64,000 nt of DNA, taken from Welwitschia mirabilis. Lineage: Eukaryota > Gnetophyta > Gnetopsida > Welwitschiales. Positions 22,560 to 35,449 of the stretch are shown here, piece after piece. The DNA lies in NCBI GenBank assembly GCA_051453625.1, contig JBOZIK010000001.1:261624738-261688737 (forward strand), in the 5' to 3' direction. Position numbers and translations under genes: made by a program. Each line of letters opens with the position of its first letter. The first letter of the stretch is position 1. The notes beneath the pieces were generated by a model that ran no database searches, was not told the origin of the DNA, and saw only the letters and a list, made by a program, of their open reading frames with translations.

Positions 22560-23300
22560 AGATCTTTTTACCAAGGATACATCAATAGCCTATGATTTTT
22601 TTCCTCTTTAATCTAATTTGGGTTTCTAGAAAGTAACTTATGGATTTAATAGATCTCATTACATCTACTTCATCTAGATAGCATGATTACACTCTTACTA
22701 TCATAGAAAACTTCTCAAAATGGATATAGGTAGTTTTATTATAGTAAACAACTATAAAATGAATACAAAATTTCATCCTAGATCACATCATTACTATATT
22801 TGTTATACCCTATATCATCATCAGTGATAATAACCCATAGTTTATGTTGTCAAAATTAAAAAATTTTCTAAGCAAATTTGAGATAAAGCATTCATTTTTC
22901 ATGTCATGTTACCCTCATGCGAGTGACTAGGTTGAGGTAATAAATAAACTCATAATTAATTATCTAAATAAGTTTTACAAAAGAAGTGAAATAATGATAA
23001 AAAAGTGTTTTTTAGTGCTATAAACTTATAGCACCACAATGATAACTACTACTGGGACAACACCATTTTAACTAGTCTATGATATTAAATTTGTTATATC
23101 AACTCAAATTTAAATTCCTACAATAAAGAAGCTAGTAATATATTTAGAAATATCTAAGATGAAGAAAAAAACACAACTTACATAGCTAAAGACTCTATAT
23201 GAAAAAGGATAAAAGCCTTACAATAAAACTAGCTTTACCAAGAGGGGATTAGTAATGCATACAACAAGTCTAACTAAAAAGACCTCAAATTTTTTTCTAA
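22560..23300 (+). pseudogene. Tat-like integrase remnant
   Basis: The core includes YTIYHHQ in one frame and a DNNPQF motif (usually SD.G.QF), near 22810-22860. A TGTTPF segment with LVY-D lies near 23050-23085. The GTTPF..VYG motif is characteristic of Tat/non-chromodomain integrases. Frames are broken repeatedly. Together with the RT and RNase H above, it shows a plus-strand Tat-like element whose 3' end would lie in 23300-23790 or beyond copy B. Confidence 0.8.
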
Positions 23301-23785
23301 ATTAGTCAAGACCATTTATTATCTCACAAACATTTGATAAATAGACATATAAGCCAAAAATATTAGATGATGTTAAGGAAAGAGAACAAATAAATTCTTT
23401 ATATCATTGATCATATGATCAATAAAAGAAAATTTAAAATACATGTTAGTATTTGTTACATGCTATAACTTAGTCATGTCATGTGTATTCATTAGTTAAT
23501 TCACATGATTTTTCATTGCATTTTATTTACTAATGAAATATACCTTATATATACACATCAATTTTCATGCACAATAACATTTTTATTTTACACACATAAT
23601 GTAGACTTCATGTTTTCTTTCTTATGTTTTAAGTCAAAAAAGCTATTATAAAGCATATTCTTTACATTATTAAAATGATATGCATTAGTAATCTTCATGG
23701 ATAGGATAGGGAGGACCACATGTCATGCACATGTAATAGGGCTCAGTTCTTTTCTTCTATCCTAATTTTTTTGTAATTAACATTC
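23301..23785. other. No gene
   Basis: AT-rich sequence between the Tat-like integrase and copy B; presumably 3' sequence of the Tat-like element. No polypurine tract or LTR end could be fixed. Confidence 0.4.
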
Positions 23786-23790
23786 TACCT
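23786..23790. repeat. Tentative target-site duplication of copy B, left (TACCT)
   Basis: Matches CACCT at 37474-37478 in four of five positions if the right LTR ends at 37473. The terminal TG of that LTR would then be mutated, so this is tentative. Confidence 0.45.
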
Positions 23791-25421
23791 TATTGTTGTG
23801 CAAGCATTATGTCCTTAAACAAATCTTAAAAATCATCAAAATATATATTANNNNNNNNNNNNNNNNNNNNNNNNNNNNNNNNNNNNNNNNNNNNNNNNNN
23901 NNNNNNNNNNNNNNNNNNNNNNNNNNNNNNNNNNNNNNNNNNNNNNNNNNNNNNNNNNNNNNNNNNNNNNNNNNNNNNNNNNNNNNNNNNNNNNNNNNNN
24001 NNNNNNNNNNNNNNNNNNNNNNNNNNNNNNNNNNNNNNNNNNNNNNNNNNNNNNNNNNNNNNNNNNNNNNNNNNNNNNNNNNNNNNNNNNNNNNNNNNNN
24101 NNNNNNNNNNNNNNNNNNNNNNNNNNNNNNNNNNNNNNNNNNNNNNNNNNNNNNNNNNNNNNNNNNNNNNNNNNNNNNNNNNNNNNNNNNNNNNNNNNNN
24201 NNNNNNNNNNNNNNNNNNNNNNNNNNNNNNNNNNNNNNNNNNNNNNNNNNNNNNNNNNNNNNNNNNNNNNNNNNNNNNNNNNNNNNNNNNNNNNNNNNNN
24301 NNNNNNNNNNNNNNNNNNNNNNNNNNNNNNNNNNNNNNNNNNNNNNNNNNNNNNNNNNNNNNNNNNNNNNNNNNNNNNNNNNNNNNNNNNNNNNNNNNNN
24401 NNNNNNNNNNNNNNNNNNNNNNNNNNNNNNNNNNNNNNNNNNNNNNNNNNNNNNNNNNNNNNNNNNNNNNNNNNNNNNNNNNNNNNNNNNNNNNAGATTA
24501 ATTAAGGGAAGGTGTTACTAGATCAAAACAAAACCTAAGCTATCAGAGAATTAAACAGAATATGAAAACAATGTGAAGTTAATCTAGGAAATGAAATGTA
24601 ATGCACCTAAACTAATAATATCAACCTTAATAAATGTTTCCCTTATAATCAAAATTTTAGATGAAGCTATCACAAGCTCATAAGCCATATAAACCATAAT
24701 GGATATGCACATAATAAAAGATATATAAAGAAAAAAATAGTTTTAATTAATTCAAACTAGCATCTATGTCATAAAACAACAATACCTCAATGAAGGATAC
24801 ACAGCCTAACACCAAGGAAGACATTTCTCTATAATAACAAGATATGGATCTTCTACCATTTCATCTCATATCATGCGAATTTTTAGTGTCAAAAAAGATA
24901 AAGTCAGAGTCAAGGGTAAAGGAGGTATTTATTACAAAGAAATAATTTAAAAATAGCAAATACAAAGTAAAATCATAACAACCATGTAAGAAAGTATAAG
25001 ATACATGATAAACGTTTGATGAAGTTTATTAAATCATTATATTTAGATGTCATCCTACTAGTAATCTAGATGTTAATAATGCCATGTCATACAGGATTCA
25101 CATCTGCTACTAGATTAATCTAGTAATCATTCTAGTTAGTATAACTTCTTGTATTATCCATACTATCATTCGGATGATAAGGTGGATGTGGGGATTTCTA
25201 AATATTTTTGTGTTAGATTAGCCTTTTTTATTATATATTACTACTTTAAATAAGAAGCATTTAATTTGCCTGAAATGTTATCAAATGTAATGAAGATTAC
25301 ATGTTTTTGTGATATTTGCCTTAGCTCTCTAGTATTATTGAAACTCAGCATAAACATATTTAATGTTTTAAAAAACTACTTAAAATACCCTTTCAAATAC
25401 ATGCAATTTGATAGTAGAACA
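23791..25421 (-). repeat. Copy B 3' LTR (gap inside)
   Basis: The plus-strand left end reads TATTGTTGTG and the right end TAGTAGAACA. It matches 35450-37473 and the copy C LTRs. A 644-N gap at 23851-24494 exceeds what is missing: copy C suggests an LTR of about 1.25 kb. It contains CATC/GATG modules at about 25045-25090 and 25155-25195. Confidence 0.85.
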
Positions 25422-25434
25422 TAGCCCTCCACTT
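25422..25434 (-). promoter_or_regulatory. Copy B polypurine tract
   Basis: The minus strand reads AAGTGGAGGGCTA, directly before the 3' LTR start TGTTCTAC. It equals the copy A tract except at two positions. Confidence 0.8.
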
Positions 25435-26389
25435 AGTGTTATCAGGCCCTGAAAAACCAAGCAAACAACCATTATTACAAGTCAAATTAACTTAAGATAA
25501 ATCAATTAGAAAATTGTAAAATAAACTCAGAAATAATCTCATAATTCTCAAAATGTAGAATAGAATTGTCAAAAATAGATAAGTGAATGTTTTACCTATC
25601 CATAGTAAGTGGCCCCACTATCATCCTAGTGGTCAATTAGATGATTGAGCAGATGATAAGATCAAAAATTATGCTTGAAAATCAAAAGTCTATGAAAATA
25701 TTTTTAGAAAGATAAACATTGAAACTTAATAGAATTAATAGTTACCCACTTAAATGTATAGAATATCATGTAAAATAATCATGTATAAATAAAAAATCAT
25801 CATAATAAAATGTCTCAATAATATGATGTGTAATAATATCTCAAAAATAGAAGATGAACACAATAATAATACTCAAAAAATAATGTCTATATAAAATCAT
25901 GAGCTTTAATACAATTCATAAAGGAAAGATACATAATTTAATGTGATAAATCACTCCCCTTATTATGCTAAAATAAATTCCTTATGTGCAATAAGCTTTG
26001 GTTCAAGTGGATAAGATGGAGAATTCTTAATATCTATAGGAAAACAATGATCAATGCCTATCATGATGAAGCATGTAGCCTCATCTCCTTATACACTAAC
26101 TACCTCTGGGATGTTAACTATTATATCATAGTCAATGTGTAATGTGCATGGATGTATGTTAGTCAACTACTCTTAGTATGATGAACTCTCCTTATAACTA
26201 TGGATTTCCTCTACTCTAGCATAAGGAAGTCTCAGTCTATAAACTCTTTAATGCTTTATGCAATGTCTATCAAGAGAATCTGAATTTTCTCAATGGTCAT
26301 ACCAACCACAGGTCTCTATATCTAAGATCTATCTACCTCTTTTGGAATCTAGACATACATGTCCTATAGGTAATAAGATAATTTCTATA

Positions 26390-27150
26390 GATGTGTAAAT
26401 ATCTACTTTTCAACATACTTAGGTATACCAAGGCATCTGAACATGGGTAAGAGAAGGCATAGATATCCTAGAATCTATAACTGTTGAGCCTTAATCATTG
26501 CCCTGAGTCTTCTCCAAATAAAAGTTGATAAGTTCAAGTTAGACACCAAGACATAACTATTATGGAATGATGAGTTGATGTTATAGATTAAAACTCTATG
26601 AAGAATCCTATAGGTATGTAATAAATGTGTCACTAGAACTCTCCACCTATCACCAATAATATCAGTTAGTATTTCTAATGCTACATCATAAGCACGATAA
26701 TCTTATCTACCACCAGTTGAGTGAATGTGTGTACTCCCAATGCTATCTAAGTTAGTAATAGTACTAATATCACTTAGAAGAATAGATACCTCATGTCCAT
26801 AAATAGTAGCTATACTCATGTTAACTAGGTAGTCATAAGTATCAAATTGCCTCTTAATATGCATGGTATCGTAAAACTCTCTAGTCTCTATGGCATAATA
26901 AAATTTAATGTGCATCAAAAATCCACCTGAGCTAAAGATATATTAATCTATGATTCCCTTCTATCTCTAATCAGCTCATAAAGTAATTGGAGTATATCTC
27001 AACTTATATAAAGGCTATCTGAATTGAATAGAATTGCAAGTGGTAAGGTGAAGGGTGAATTGGCTCTATAGGCTTGATCTCAAGTGGTACTAATGGGTCT
27101 GTCTCATACTCTAATGCCTAGGCCTCTACATCAGCCTATCTAGTGCATCA
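26390..27150 (-). pseudogene. Copy B env-like/plant transposon-protein ORF
   Basis: An ORF downstream of pol, in the place where Athila elements carry their env-like ORF. The open part (26918-26703) reads REFYDTMHI, then LVNMSIATIYGHEV and GSTHIH. Continuing in other frames, LTDIIGDRWRVLVTHLLHT and LHRVLIYNINSSFHNS, then LGIPKYVEK. Copy C has aligned counterparts (IEFYDTMHI, LVNMIVATICSHKI, GLIHNINPSFYNT), so it was under selection in an ancestor. The REFY start and the mid-domain pattern recall the plant transposon-protein domain (PF20167) seen in Athila ORFs. I see no signal peptide or clear membrane segment. Function is unknown. Confidence 0.6.
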
Positions 27151-29380
27151 TGTGATTAGCCTAGTTAGTCATAAATACAAAATACATCATGAAACATCAA
27201 GTGATAATCTTGCTAAAATGTATCTTGTAGAGGCTCTAAAGGACTCATACATTGGTTTTTATGTGTAAAAATATTGAAAACATATTCTACTTTTCTTTCC
27301 CCTTCTTTCAAGAGAATTAATATGTCCCAAATTGGCTAATCATGTGAAGAAAAAGTACAAAACATAAGAATAAAATAAAAAATATAAAGAAAGTGGACCC
27401 CATAGAAGGTCAATATGAAAGTGCTCAAATAAAAAATCTAAACTAGTAAAAACATAGAGCTCATCATACTAATCAATTTACTTATAAGAAGCACTATGTT
27501 TTAACTTATGTTTTTTCAGAAAATGAGGCTTAAAGGTAAAACCCAATTTTATCTTGTAAAATGCACAAATTCAAATATCTCTCAAATATATAGCAAAAAT
27601 CAAATCTGTAAGTACCAAATAAAAGAGCACAAAAAACTATACAATATATGTAAAAAAAATGTGTTAAAAGTTTTAAAAATGGGATAAAAAACCAAACAAT
27701 AATGTGGAAGATCGAAACATACCTAATTTTAACAAATTCAATCAAATCTCACAATCTAGCATGAAAGATCCAAGATGTAGGAAAGCCTTAGAATGATAGA
27801 TATCTCTTAAATAAATAAATGAAAGAAATGCTAGAATGAATAAAAATTATTAAAAAGAATCATGGTAGTAATTTTATAATGTTGTTGTCTAATCATGTCA
27901 TTTAGGCAATATCCCTTGGACAACTCTCATAAGAATTTCAGTTGTTATCTACCTTATCATATAGATGGCCTAGTGGATAATGAGACTTTAAAATTTTTTA
28001 AAAATGAAAATGTTAGTCAAACAAGTTAGTCTTAGATATAAATGTGAAGCTATGAGAATTTATTAGAAAAACTCAAAAGATAGGAAATGATGAAGAATCA
28101 TAAAAAATAAAAAATAAGGAATGAGGAAGACTCATAAGAATAAAAAAAAGGTCAATGAAAATGAACTAAGTAGGATAAAGTCTAACAAAGAGAAGTAAAC
28201 AAATATGCCCAACCTAAAAATAATCATGAACATATGTATAACTCCAAAAGATATAAAGGAACCTCATAAAAATCATAAAGAACATCATCTAATCAAAAGA
28301 GGATATCATCTAGTCAAAATGCTAAAACAAACTTAACTTGTATTAATAAAATAATCAAGTGAAAATGAAAATAACAACAAAGAAACTACTAAATGATAAA
28401 GTCCTAAAATTATGATGAAAAAGTACAAAAATGACTTTGAAATAATAAATCAAATAACTAAAGAAAAAATAATAAAAATGGACAACTAGGAACATGAAGA
28501 AGATAGCATACCTACCCTACATTATAACTTAGCAAACCCCTTTAGAAGAAATTATAAATCTACATGAGTAAATATGCATAACAAAATGTATCAACTCTCT
28601 AAAGTTTCATTAAAAAGGTACTGATTACAATGCCACCATAGACTAAGTGCTAAAATGAATAAATGATAATATCAAAAGATATTAAAAAAAGAACTCATCT
28701 ATTCACACTCTAAAATATACTCAAATGCTCAAAATTGAAATGATCATGTGGGAATACTAGGAGTCTAGGAAATAAGTAATTCCTCTGATAACATCAAGTA
28801 CACCACTGATCTCATAGCCTTATTACTATGTTCCATGATGAGGAGAGTATAATCATAGTCAGAGAAGTAAGGACTTATAAAGCATGACTAACTGACCTCC
28901 TAGGAGAGTTTCCATAGCTACCAATAATACCAAAGGTTCCTTTCAAAAAAAATTACCCTAGTATAATAGGACATTATGGTGATAGATAAAATAGATCATG
29001 GATATTATTATCTCTCTCTCCTCCTTTTTTTTCCTCAAACAAATAACTCCTACATAATCACATACTTCAAAAGACGAATGTAAAGAAGTGAGATGAAAGA
29101 CAAAAAAACATACCTAAAAGACTAAAAATCTTACATCATTGAGAAAAATACAAGAATTAAGGCATATTCCTTTAAAGTAAAGTTTATAGACCTGTGAATG
29201 TCTTACAATTGAGTGAATCCAATCTTATCACCATAAAATGATCTAGTATAAATGCTAGTTATGGAAACTTCATCAAGGAAACACATAAGTTAAGTTAAAG
29301 ATGATTAAGTAATATCATAACATCTATTAAAGAAATAAGCTAAGAGATAATTTAGATAATGATATGGAATAATTCCTTCT
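27151..29380 (-). other. Copy B 3' non-coding region
   Basis: Long untranslated region between integrase and the env-like ORF. Its first ~850 bases (29350-28480) match 14620-15400 of copy A and about 50650-50000 of copy C. CATC/GATG modules are at about 27893-27990 and 28280-28330. No coding similarity. Confidence 0.7.
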
Positions 29381-29389
29381 TATGAAGGA

Positions 29390-30645
29390 AAAATTCCAAG
29401 GCATTTGATTCTATAATATTCAAGGTTGTATTAAAAGGTTTTTCATATATTTTCAACCTTTTTTCACTAAATTTCTGAATCTCCTTAGTGTCTAAGTCAA
29501 AAATCTCAATGAAGCCATTAGAATGTACTTTCTATATAAGATAAATACCTAAAAATTTAGAGTTCAACTTTTTATGTGAAAGATGTGTTTTAGTGTTATA
29601 TAGAAGAATGGTTTAATTAGGTTCAAATATTTGATAAAGTAACTTTATATTATGTTTAAACTTAGATTAGGCTTTGTGAATGAGTTGACAATGTATGGTA
29701 CATGTACATTTTTCATCTAACTAATTACATTGGACTAGTTTATTTTTAAAATTTTTATGAAGGTCTACAAGATTAAGTTAGTGGAAAAGAGTTATAACAA
29801 ACATCAACTAGTAAGACAAAACTTTTCCATACACAAGTTCATAAGGTGAAAAGTTAAGAAAACTATGCCAAGTAATATAGTAAGCCCAAAGAACATCATT
29901 AAGCTTATAATCTTAAGATTTCTTATTAATAGAGACAAATATTTATAGAATTTTCTTTATTTCTCTATTTGCATTTTTAGCTTGACCATTAGTTTTTAGA
30001 TGATAAGAATAAGCTACTCTATGTTTAATTTTAATTGATAAAATAATTCTCCTAAAATGATGATTTATAAAATGATTTCATTAATAACCAATGATAATTC
30101 TAGAGAAACCAAAATGTTGAAAAATATGATTTCTAATAAAATCACAAATATTTTGGGCATTCATAAAAGTAGTAATAGCTTCAACCTATTTAGTAACATA
30201 AGCAACAACCACTAAAATGTAGTTGTTATCATTAGAACATAGTTTAATATGTCCTATAAAATCAATTTTGTAATAATCTAAAGGTTTACATTTAAAATAA
30301 GTTTAATAGGCATATCATGAGAATGAATAAGGCTACCATAACATTAACAAGCATCACACCTTCTAGTAAAATCAAAAGAGTCCTGATAAAGGCTAGTCCA
30401 ATAAAAACCAAAGTGGAGAACTTTTTTTATTATTTTTTATCCACTAAAATGAGCTTCATAAATAACTATGACAAAGATGAAAGATATCTAATTTTTCCTA
30501 TTTGGGCATACATTATCTCATCATTTAGTCTTTGCACTTATGGTAAAGATGTGGCTTTATCCATTCATAATCACCTATTCTATGAAGAAAATATTTTCTT
30601 TGATTATGAGTTTAATGTTTTGGTGTTTTTATGGTAATAAAATAA
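29390..30645 (-). pseudogene. Copy B integrase
   Basis: Integrase in several frames. It shows the zinc CDACQ-type Cys pair near 30360, YKIDFIGHIK near 30260 with the first catalytic Asp, and YILVVVAYVTKWVEAI near 30200. At the second catalytic site it reads IIIGY-stop where the family has IISD, so the second Asp is lost. The Glu remains in NREIKKIL near 29940. The C-terminus carries LVYGK near 29830, KVHSNGFIEIFDLDTKEIQK near 29510-29455 and RLKIYEKPF, with no chromodomain. Confidence 0.88.
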
Positions 30646-30649
30646 TTAA

Positions 30650-31235
30650 TTATATCAGCATAACAAGAAGGGGGATGAGTAAAATATATGACAAAAAGTT
30701 ATTCATCTAGAAAAGAATCATCAATCATGAGATCATCAAGAGAAGAAGAAAGACATGATAAATGATCTAATACACTATTATAATTTTTTGCTTAGTCAAT
30801 GATGGCAAGAATAAATTCTTGCATGAAGAGGATCCATCTAATAAGCCTAGTGCTAGAAATTTTTCTTGGTTATAAGGTATCTTATAGCTACATGATTAAT
30901 ATAAATGATCATGTAAAAACCTAAAAGATAGTATTTAAAATTATCAGTGCAAAATATTATAGCTAATATTTCTTTCTTAATAGTTTTGTAATTTGTGTTA
31001 NNNNNNNNNNCTATGATAATATGTAACTTCAAAATAATTTTTATACTTTTGTCAAAGAACCCCCCCACATGATAATATTACTAACATCACACATTAATTC
31101 AAAAATTTTATTCCAATTAGATTCCATCACAATAGGTGTGGAAGATATTTTATGTTTAAGTGTTTTAAAAGAAAGATCATAAGATGTACTTTACTTAAAT
31201 TTAATTTTCTTTTCAAGAAACAAGTAAAGGAGTTT
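30650..31235 (-). pseudogene. Copy B RNase H
   Basis: The frame 31068-30853 reads TIKKEILAIIFCTDNFKYYLL and then YINHVAIRYLITKK, the typical RNase H segment (usually YTDHAALRYL, with Asn here in place of the Asp). A 10-N gap is at 31001-31010. Downstream the frame degrades through 30700. Confidence 0.85.
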
Positions 31236-31239
31236 ATAA

Positions 31240-32010
31240 AATTTAGCATAATCTTGAATAAAATGATGGTAAAAACCACAATAACCAAGAGAAGATTAAA
31301 CTTATTTTACATTTATTAGAGAAGTTAGGGTTTTTAAAGATTCTTATATTTTTAGGGTTTTTCTTAATTCCTTTATTAGAAATGTAATGATCTAAAATGA
31401 TTCCATTATCAACTAGAAAAAAACTCTTTTCCCAAATATAGTCCATTCTTAATGCATCTATCATGGACATTTTCTAACCTTTCTAAGAATTTTTCAAAGT
31501 TTCTACTCAAGATTGAGAAGTCATTTATAAAAATTTTAATTGAATCCTCTAACATATCAAAAAAGATACCTATCATTGCATATTAAAAATTACCTAGAGC
31601 ATTGCAAAGTCTAAACGGCTTGTGTCCAAAAGCAAATGTTCTAAAATTTAAAGTGAAAATTATTTTTATATAATCTTCACTAGCTATACGAACCTAATTG
31701 TAATCACTATATTCATCAAGAAAGTAATAAAAAGGCATGTTTTTAAATTCTATTAAGTATTTGGTTAGAAAAAGATAAAGCATAATGGTCTTTCTTTGTC
31801 ACTTCATTCAGCTTTCTAAAATCAATAAATGTTCTCTTCTTTCCTTCTTTATTAGGTACTACCATCAAAGGACTAATCTACTCATTATCAGATATGGCAT
31901 AAATAATTTTAGCATCCATTAATTTAATGGTTTTATCTTTTACAACTTTTTTAAGGATCAAATTTATCTACATTAGGGTTACTTAATAGGTTTTGTGTTA
32001 TTGTTAACAT
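31240..32010 (-). pseudogene. Copy B reverse transcriptase, active site altered
   Basis: RT palm. The sense order is KLMDAKIIYAISDNE near 31940-31890, ISPLMVVPNKEGKKRTF near 31880-31830, DFRKLNEVTKK near 31825-31795, then FINDFSI near 31535-31510 where the catalytic F-x-DDF is expected, so the first Asp is Asn. The open piece 31470-31243 continues with LVDNGIILDHYISNKGI, equivalent to the LGHKIS region of family members. The altered Asp plus stops make it inactive. It aligns with copy C RT (52640-53290). Confidence 0.88.
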
Positions 32011-32559
32011 AGATTTTATGTTAACAATGGAAATAAGAATAACTATTTAATCTTTATGGGTCTAAGAAGATGCATTAACCTTAGAATTTAAAAGTGGAAT
32101 TAAAATCAATTCTTATTAAGGGTAAAGATTCTCATTCATTATCAATGGTTTACTCTGATCATTACATAGAATGATATATTTTAGTCCATTTGGTAAAGAT
32201 TTTAGATTTAAATTTAGATTTTTAGTTTCTATTAATGTTTTCTTAAATTTGACTATTATCTTAGACCATTATCTAGATGATAAGGGTGAAGAACCTCCCT
32301 CAAAGTATGCAATCTCAATTGTTTTCAGATGTTGGACTTCTTCACATATTACATTTTTAGTTTCTTCACTCTCTTAATTAAAATAGTTTATTTATAAATG
32401 TTCATAATTGAGGTCATCATTATTAACAGATTTCAAGTTTTCTGCTTCAAGTGGATTATTATACAAGACAGGTATATGAAATATTAATCATCTTTCTTCA
32501 AGTCAATGATGCTATAAAAATAATGTTGGCTTAGTTTCTTTCTCTTCATTTCACTCATT

Positions 32560-32960
32560 ACTTTAATTTTCTTCAGCAGCATAAAAAACTTTAATGGTAA
32601 ATTTGTTTTTAAGTGATATTATATCTTTCTAATTCTCGTATCAAACAATGGATTATTGCATAAAATTCTCTACTTAGAAGTAGTGAATAATCTCCATTAT
32701 GCTAAACTTCAATTACAACACATCTATTCGATAAAATTCTTCTTCAATTGAATCACCAAATATTTTATTACTCCTAAAGGTTTCCTCACTGACGTTTTTT
32801 CCAATTCTAAAATAATACGTATAGGCTTAATTCTACTTTTTAAATCAAGTTGTTGATAAATGTGTAAAAGCATAATGTTAACATTGGTTTCTATATCAAT
32901 CAAGGCTTCTTTTATTCCCTTATAATGTGATACTAATCATTGATACCCTAGGATCCTAAA
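32560..32960 (-). pseudogene. Copy B protease, active-site Gly lost
   Basis: Retropepsin loop reading EALIDIETNVNIM near 32900-32860. The catalytic Asp stays, but the following Gly is Glu (GGA-to-GAA type) and Ala/Thr-Ser is Thr-Asn. It continues with SRIKPIRIILEL and KPLGVIKYLVIQ. This aligns with copy A 12073-12240. Confidence 0.8.
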
Positions 32961-33095
32961 TTTTGAACATTTTTGCAAAACTAAGTTGGTTATAGATTGT
33001 GCTAGAAAGATTTTACTTGATATGATTTCTTTTTATTTCCTTCTAATTAAGTCTTTCTACAACTTAGAATATTTAGGACTTTCTTGTAACAATTT

Positions 33096-33281
33096 TCAAA
33101 ATGGTAAATTTATACTAAAATCTTGTCTTACATCTTTAATATAATCATCAAAGATAGGATTGGTATTTAATCTATCAAGCCAAGGTGTAGTAGGTTTCTT
33201 TCCTTTATTATGATAATAATTTTTCTTGTTAATCTTATTACTTAAAGGAGAAGGAAAGGTATGATTTTCTAGGATTTCCAT
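33096..33281 (-). CDS. Copy B gag-protease linker, open segment
   Basis: A 61-codon open piece starting MEILENHTFPSPLSNK and ending SINLPF, directly comparable with copy A 11700-11876 (EDIEILENHSFPSSLSNK to SINLLF). It is a polyprotein remnant, with no catalytic motif. Confidence 0.7.
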   Translation of the reverse strand: MEILENHTFPSPLSNKINKKNYYHNKGKKPTTPWLDRLNTNPIFDDYIKDVRQDFSINLPF

Positions 33282-33299
33282 ATCCTCTTATTCTTCATC

Positions 33300-34760
33300 A
33301 TTTTTCTTAATACATTTTGAATTTAAAGTCTTATGGATAGGATATATTATTTTATTTCCATTTCTTGCCTAAACCTTATAATTTTTTTTTTTTTACTTTA
33401 TTAGAGTTTGGTAAATATTGTATTGCAGGTGATTCTTGTGGTCTTTAATTTATAAGCATAGTTTGTTGAATACAATTTACTATATTTTCAATAGTTGAAT
33501 TTATCTTCTCTTGAGATTTTCTTAATTCATCAATGAAATTTATAATCGGATCATTTTGATTTTAAGAATTTGATGTACTTGTTTGACAATTTGAACTATT
33601 TTGTTAAAAGTTTGAGCTATTTGATTAAAAGTTAGAATTCTCAAATCCATTTTTAAATAGTTAAAAATTTGGATGATTTTTTGAAAGTTATTAAATTTTT
33701 TGTTAAAATATTGAAAGTTAGATTATCTATTAATTCTAGCTTGAAATTGATTTTGATTTTGATTTCTAAAGTTTGAAAAGTTTTAATTGAAAGTAGATAC
33801 TTCTTCATAAATTTTTTCTTTGTAAGTTGTTAATAAAGAACATGCTTTTATCACATGATAGTTATTTTCACACAAATTACAAGTTGGAATCACATCTTTT
33901 TAGTTGTTACTTTTACATCTAGAATCATTTGAGTGTATTTTTATAATGTTATTATGAAATACTTAAATACATTTGTTAGCTTTTTTTCTATTTTTACTTT
34001 TTTATTTTTTTGTTTCACTTCTTTAAGATCTTTTATAATTTTGCCTATAGTATGATTATTTTTAGGTATTGATTTAGGCAATGTTTGACTTACTTCATTA
34101 GTTTTTCCAATAACCTTCATGCATTTTCTAATGTGAGATTCATTAAATTTCCATCAAATGAAAAATATATGAGTTGTTTAATTTCGGTATTACGTCCACT
34201 ATAGAAATAGTTTATTAATTCTTCTTGAGTAGATATATTAAAGGGATTAGAATGAATTGCAATGAAAAATCATTCATAAGTAAAGGAATAATCTCCATTG
34301 GGTTATTGTTGAAAATTTATTACCTCTTTCTTTCTTTTTCGTATTATTGTTTTACTCATAAATTGTTTTATAAAAGCTTTTTGAACTTGGTTTAATGTTT
34401 TTAAGCTTTTATAAGAAACATTTCTGAGTCATAATTTCACCTTTTTTTTAATGTAATGTGAAAGATAACCATATAAGTATGATCACTAAATTGTTTTTTA
34501 TCATTTCGTAAAGTAAGCACTAATTGTTCAATGTCAGCTATATGTTGAAAGGGATATTCAAAATTTTATCCATTAAAAATGGGATATGCATTTAAATTTA
34601 TTAACTTGACATCATCACCAAAAGGTAGGTAAAAAGGATTTTGGATTTTATGCTTTTTATTTGTAATTAGTTCTTTAAAAGTAACATTAGCATTTGGGTT
34701 TATAGGGGTAGTATAGGTTTCTATCATGATAGGGGAATTAGGTAAAACTACCTGTTTCTA
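33300..34760 (-). pseudogene. Copy B gag with intact zinc knuckle
   Basis: Gag with the retrotrans_gag-like core (about 34600-34250): FQHIADIEQLVLTLRNDKKQ, then DHTYMVIFHITLK. An intact CX2CX4HX4C knuckle (CNLCENNYHVIKAC) is at 33840-33881, followed by TTYKEKIYEE as in copies A and C. Between them are Asn/Phe/Gln-rich low-complexity repeats (33800-33550). Stops are frequent. Gag forms the particle and binds RNA in the cytoplasm. Confidence 0.88.
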
Positions 34761-35425
34761 TTTTTGTATAGAATTCAACATTCTAATAATAATATTTTTT
34801 TGTAAACTTTATTTTGAAAAGTTATCTTTGAAAAAATCAAATTTAAAAATAATAAATGCAAAAAAATTTTGTTGCCCAATTATTAGAATATTTTATGTAT
34901 CTTAGGTTTGTGTACTTGGGTTTAGTTTGTAGTTAATCAAGCCTTCTTAGATGTTTTCTTCAATCAGTAGCAACTCTCTCTAATACTCTATCTTTTTACT
35001 AGAGTTTATCATATCCTAGCATGATGAGTTCTATTTCTATAAGTATTGTCTTAGTGATCATCTAGATGATATACCTAGATTATAAAAGATATAAAAAATC
35101 TAAAAATAAAAAACACAGAAAAACAGAATCATGAAATAACATAAAATAAAAGCTAACATCATCCACCAAGTTATCTAGATGATAAAGGGGACAATAAAAA
35201 ATTTCTTATAAACATAAAAACACCTATTTTTATGGGCTATCATTGTTGTGCATTGTCTAAACAACAAGGAAGATGATAAAGCATTATTTTTAAAACATAA
35301 ATCATAAAATGCAGAAAGAAAATCCTATGTTTTTACTATAAAGATATAATGCTACTATAGATAAATACTTGAATCAAAATCCAAACTACTTATTTGAGTA
35401 ATAATAATTCTTGAACTCCAAGTAG
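34761..35425 (-). other. Copy B leader
   Basis: Untranslated leader between primer-binding site and gag. CATC/GATG modules at about 35040-35070 (TGATCATCTAGATGATATAC) and 35158-35200 (ATCATCCACC, then TTATCTAGATGATAAAGGGG), in the same relative position as in copies A and C. Confidence 0.65.
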
Positions 35426-35446
35426 CCTTCCCTGCTAATGGTGTCA
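35426..35446 (-). promoter_or_regulatory. Copy B primer-binding site (tRNA-Asp type)
   Basis: The minus strand reads TGACACCATTAGCAGGGA, three bases (TCT) from the LTR end. Six of 18 bases differ from TGGCGCCGTTGCCGGGGA; five of them are G-to-A. Confidence 0.85.
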
Positions 35447-35449
35447 AGA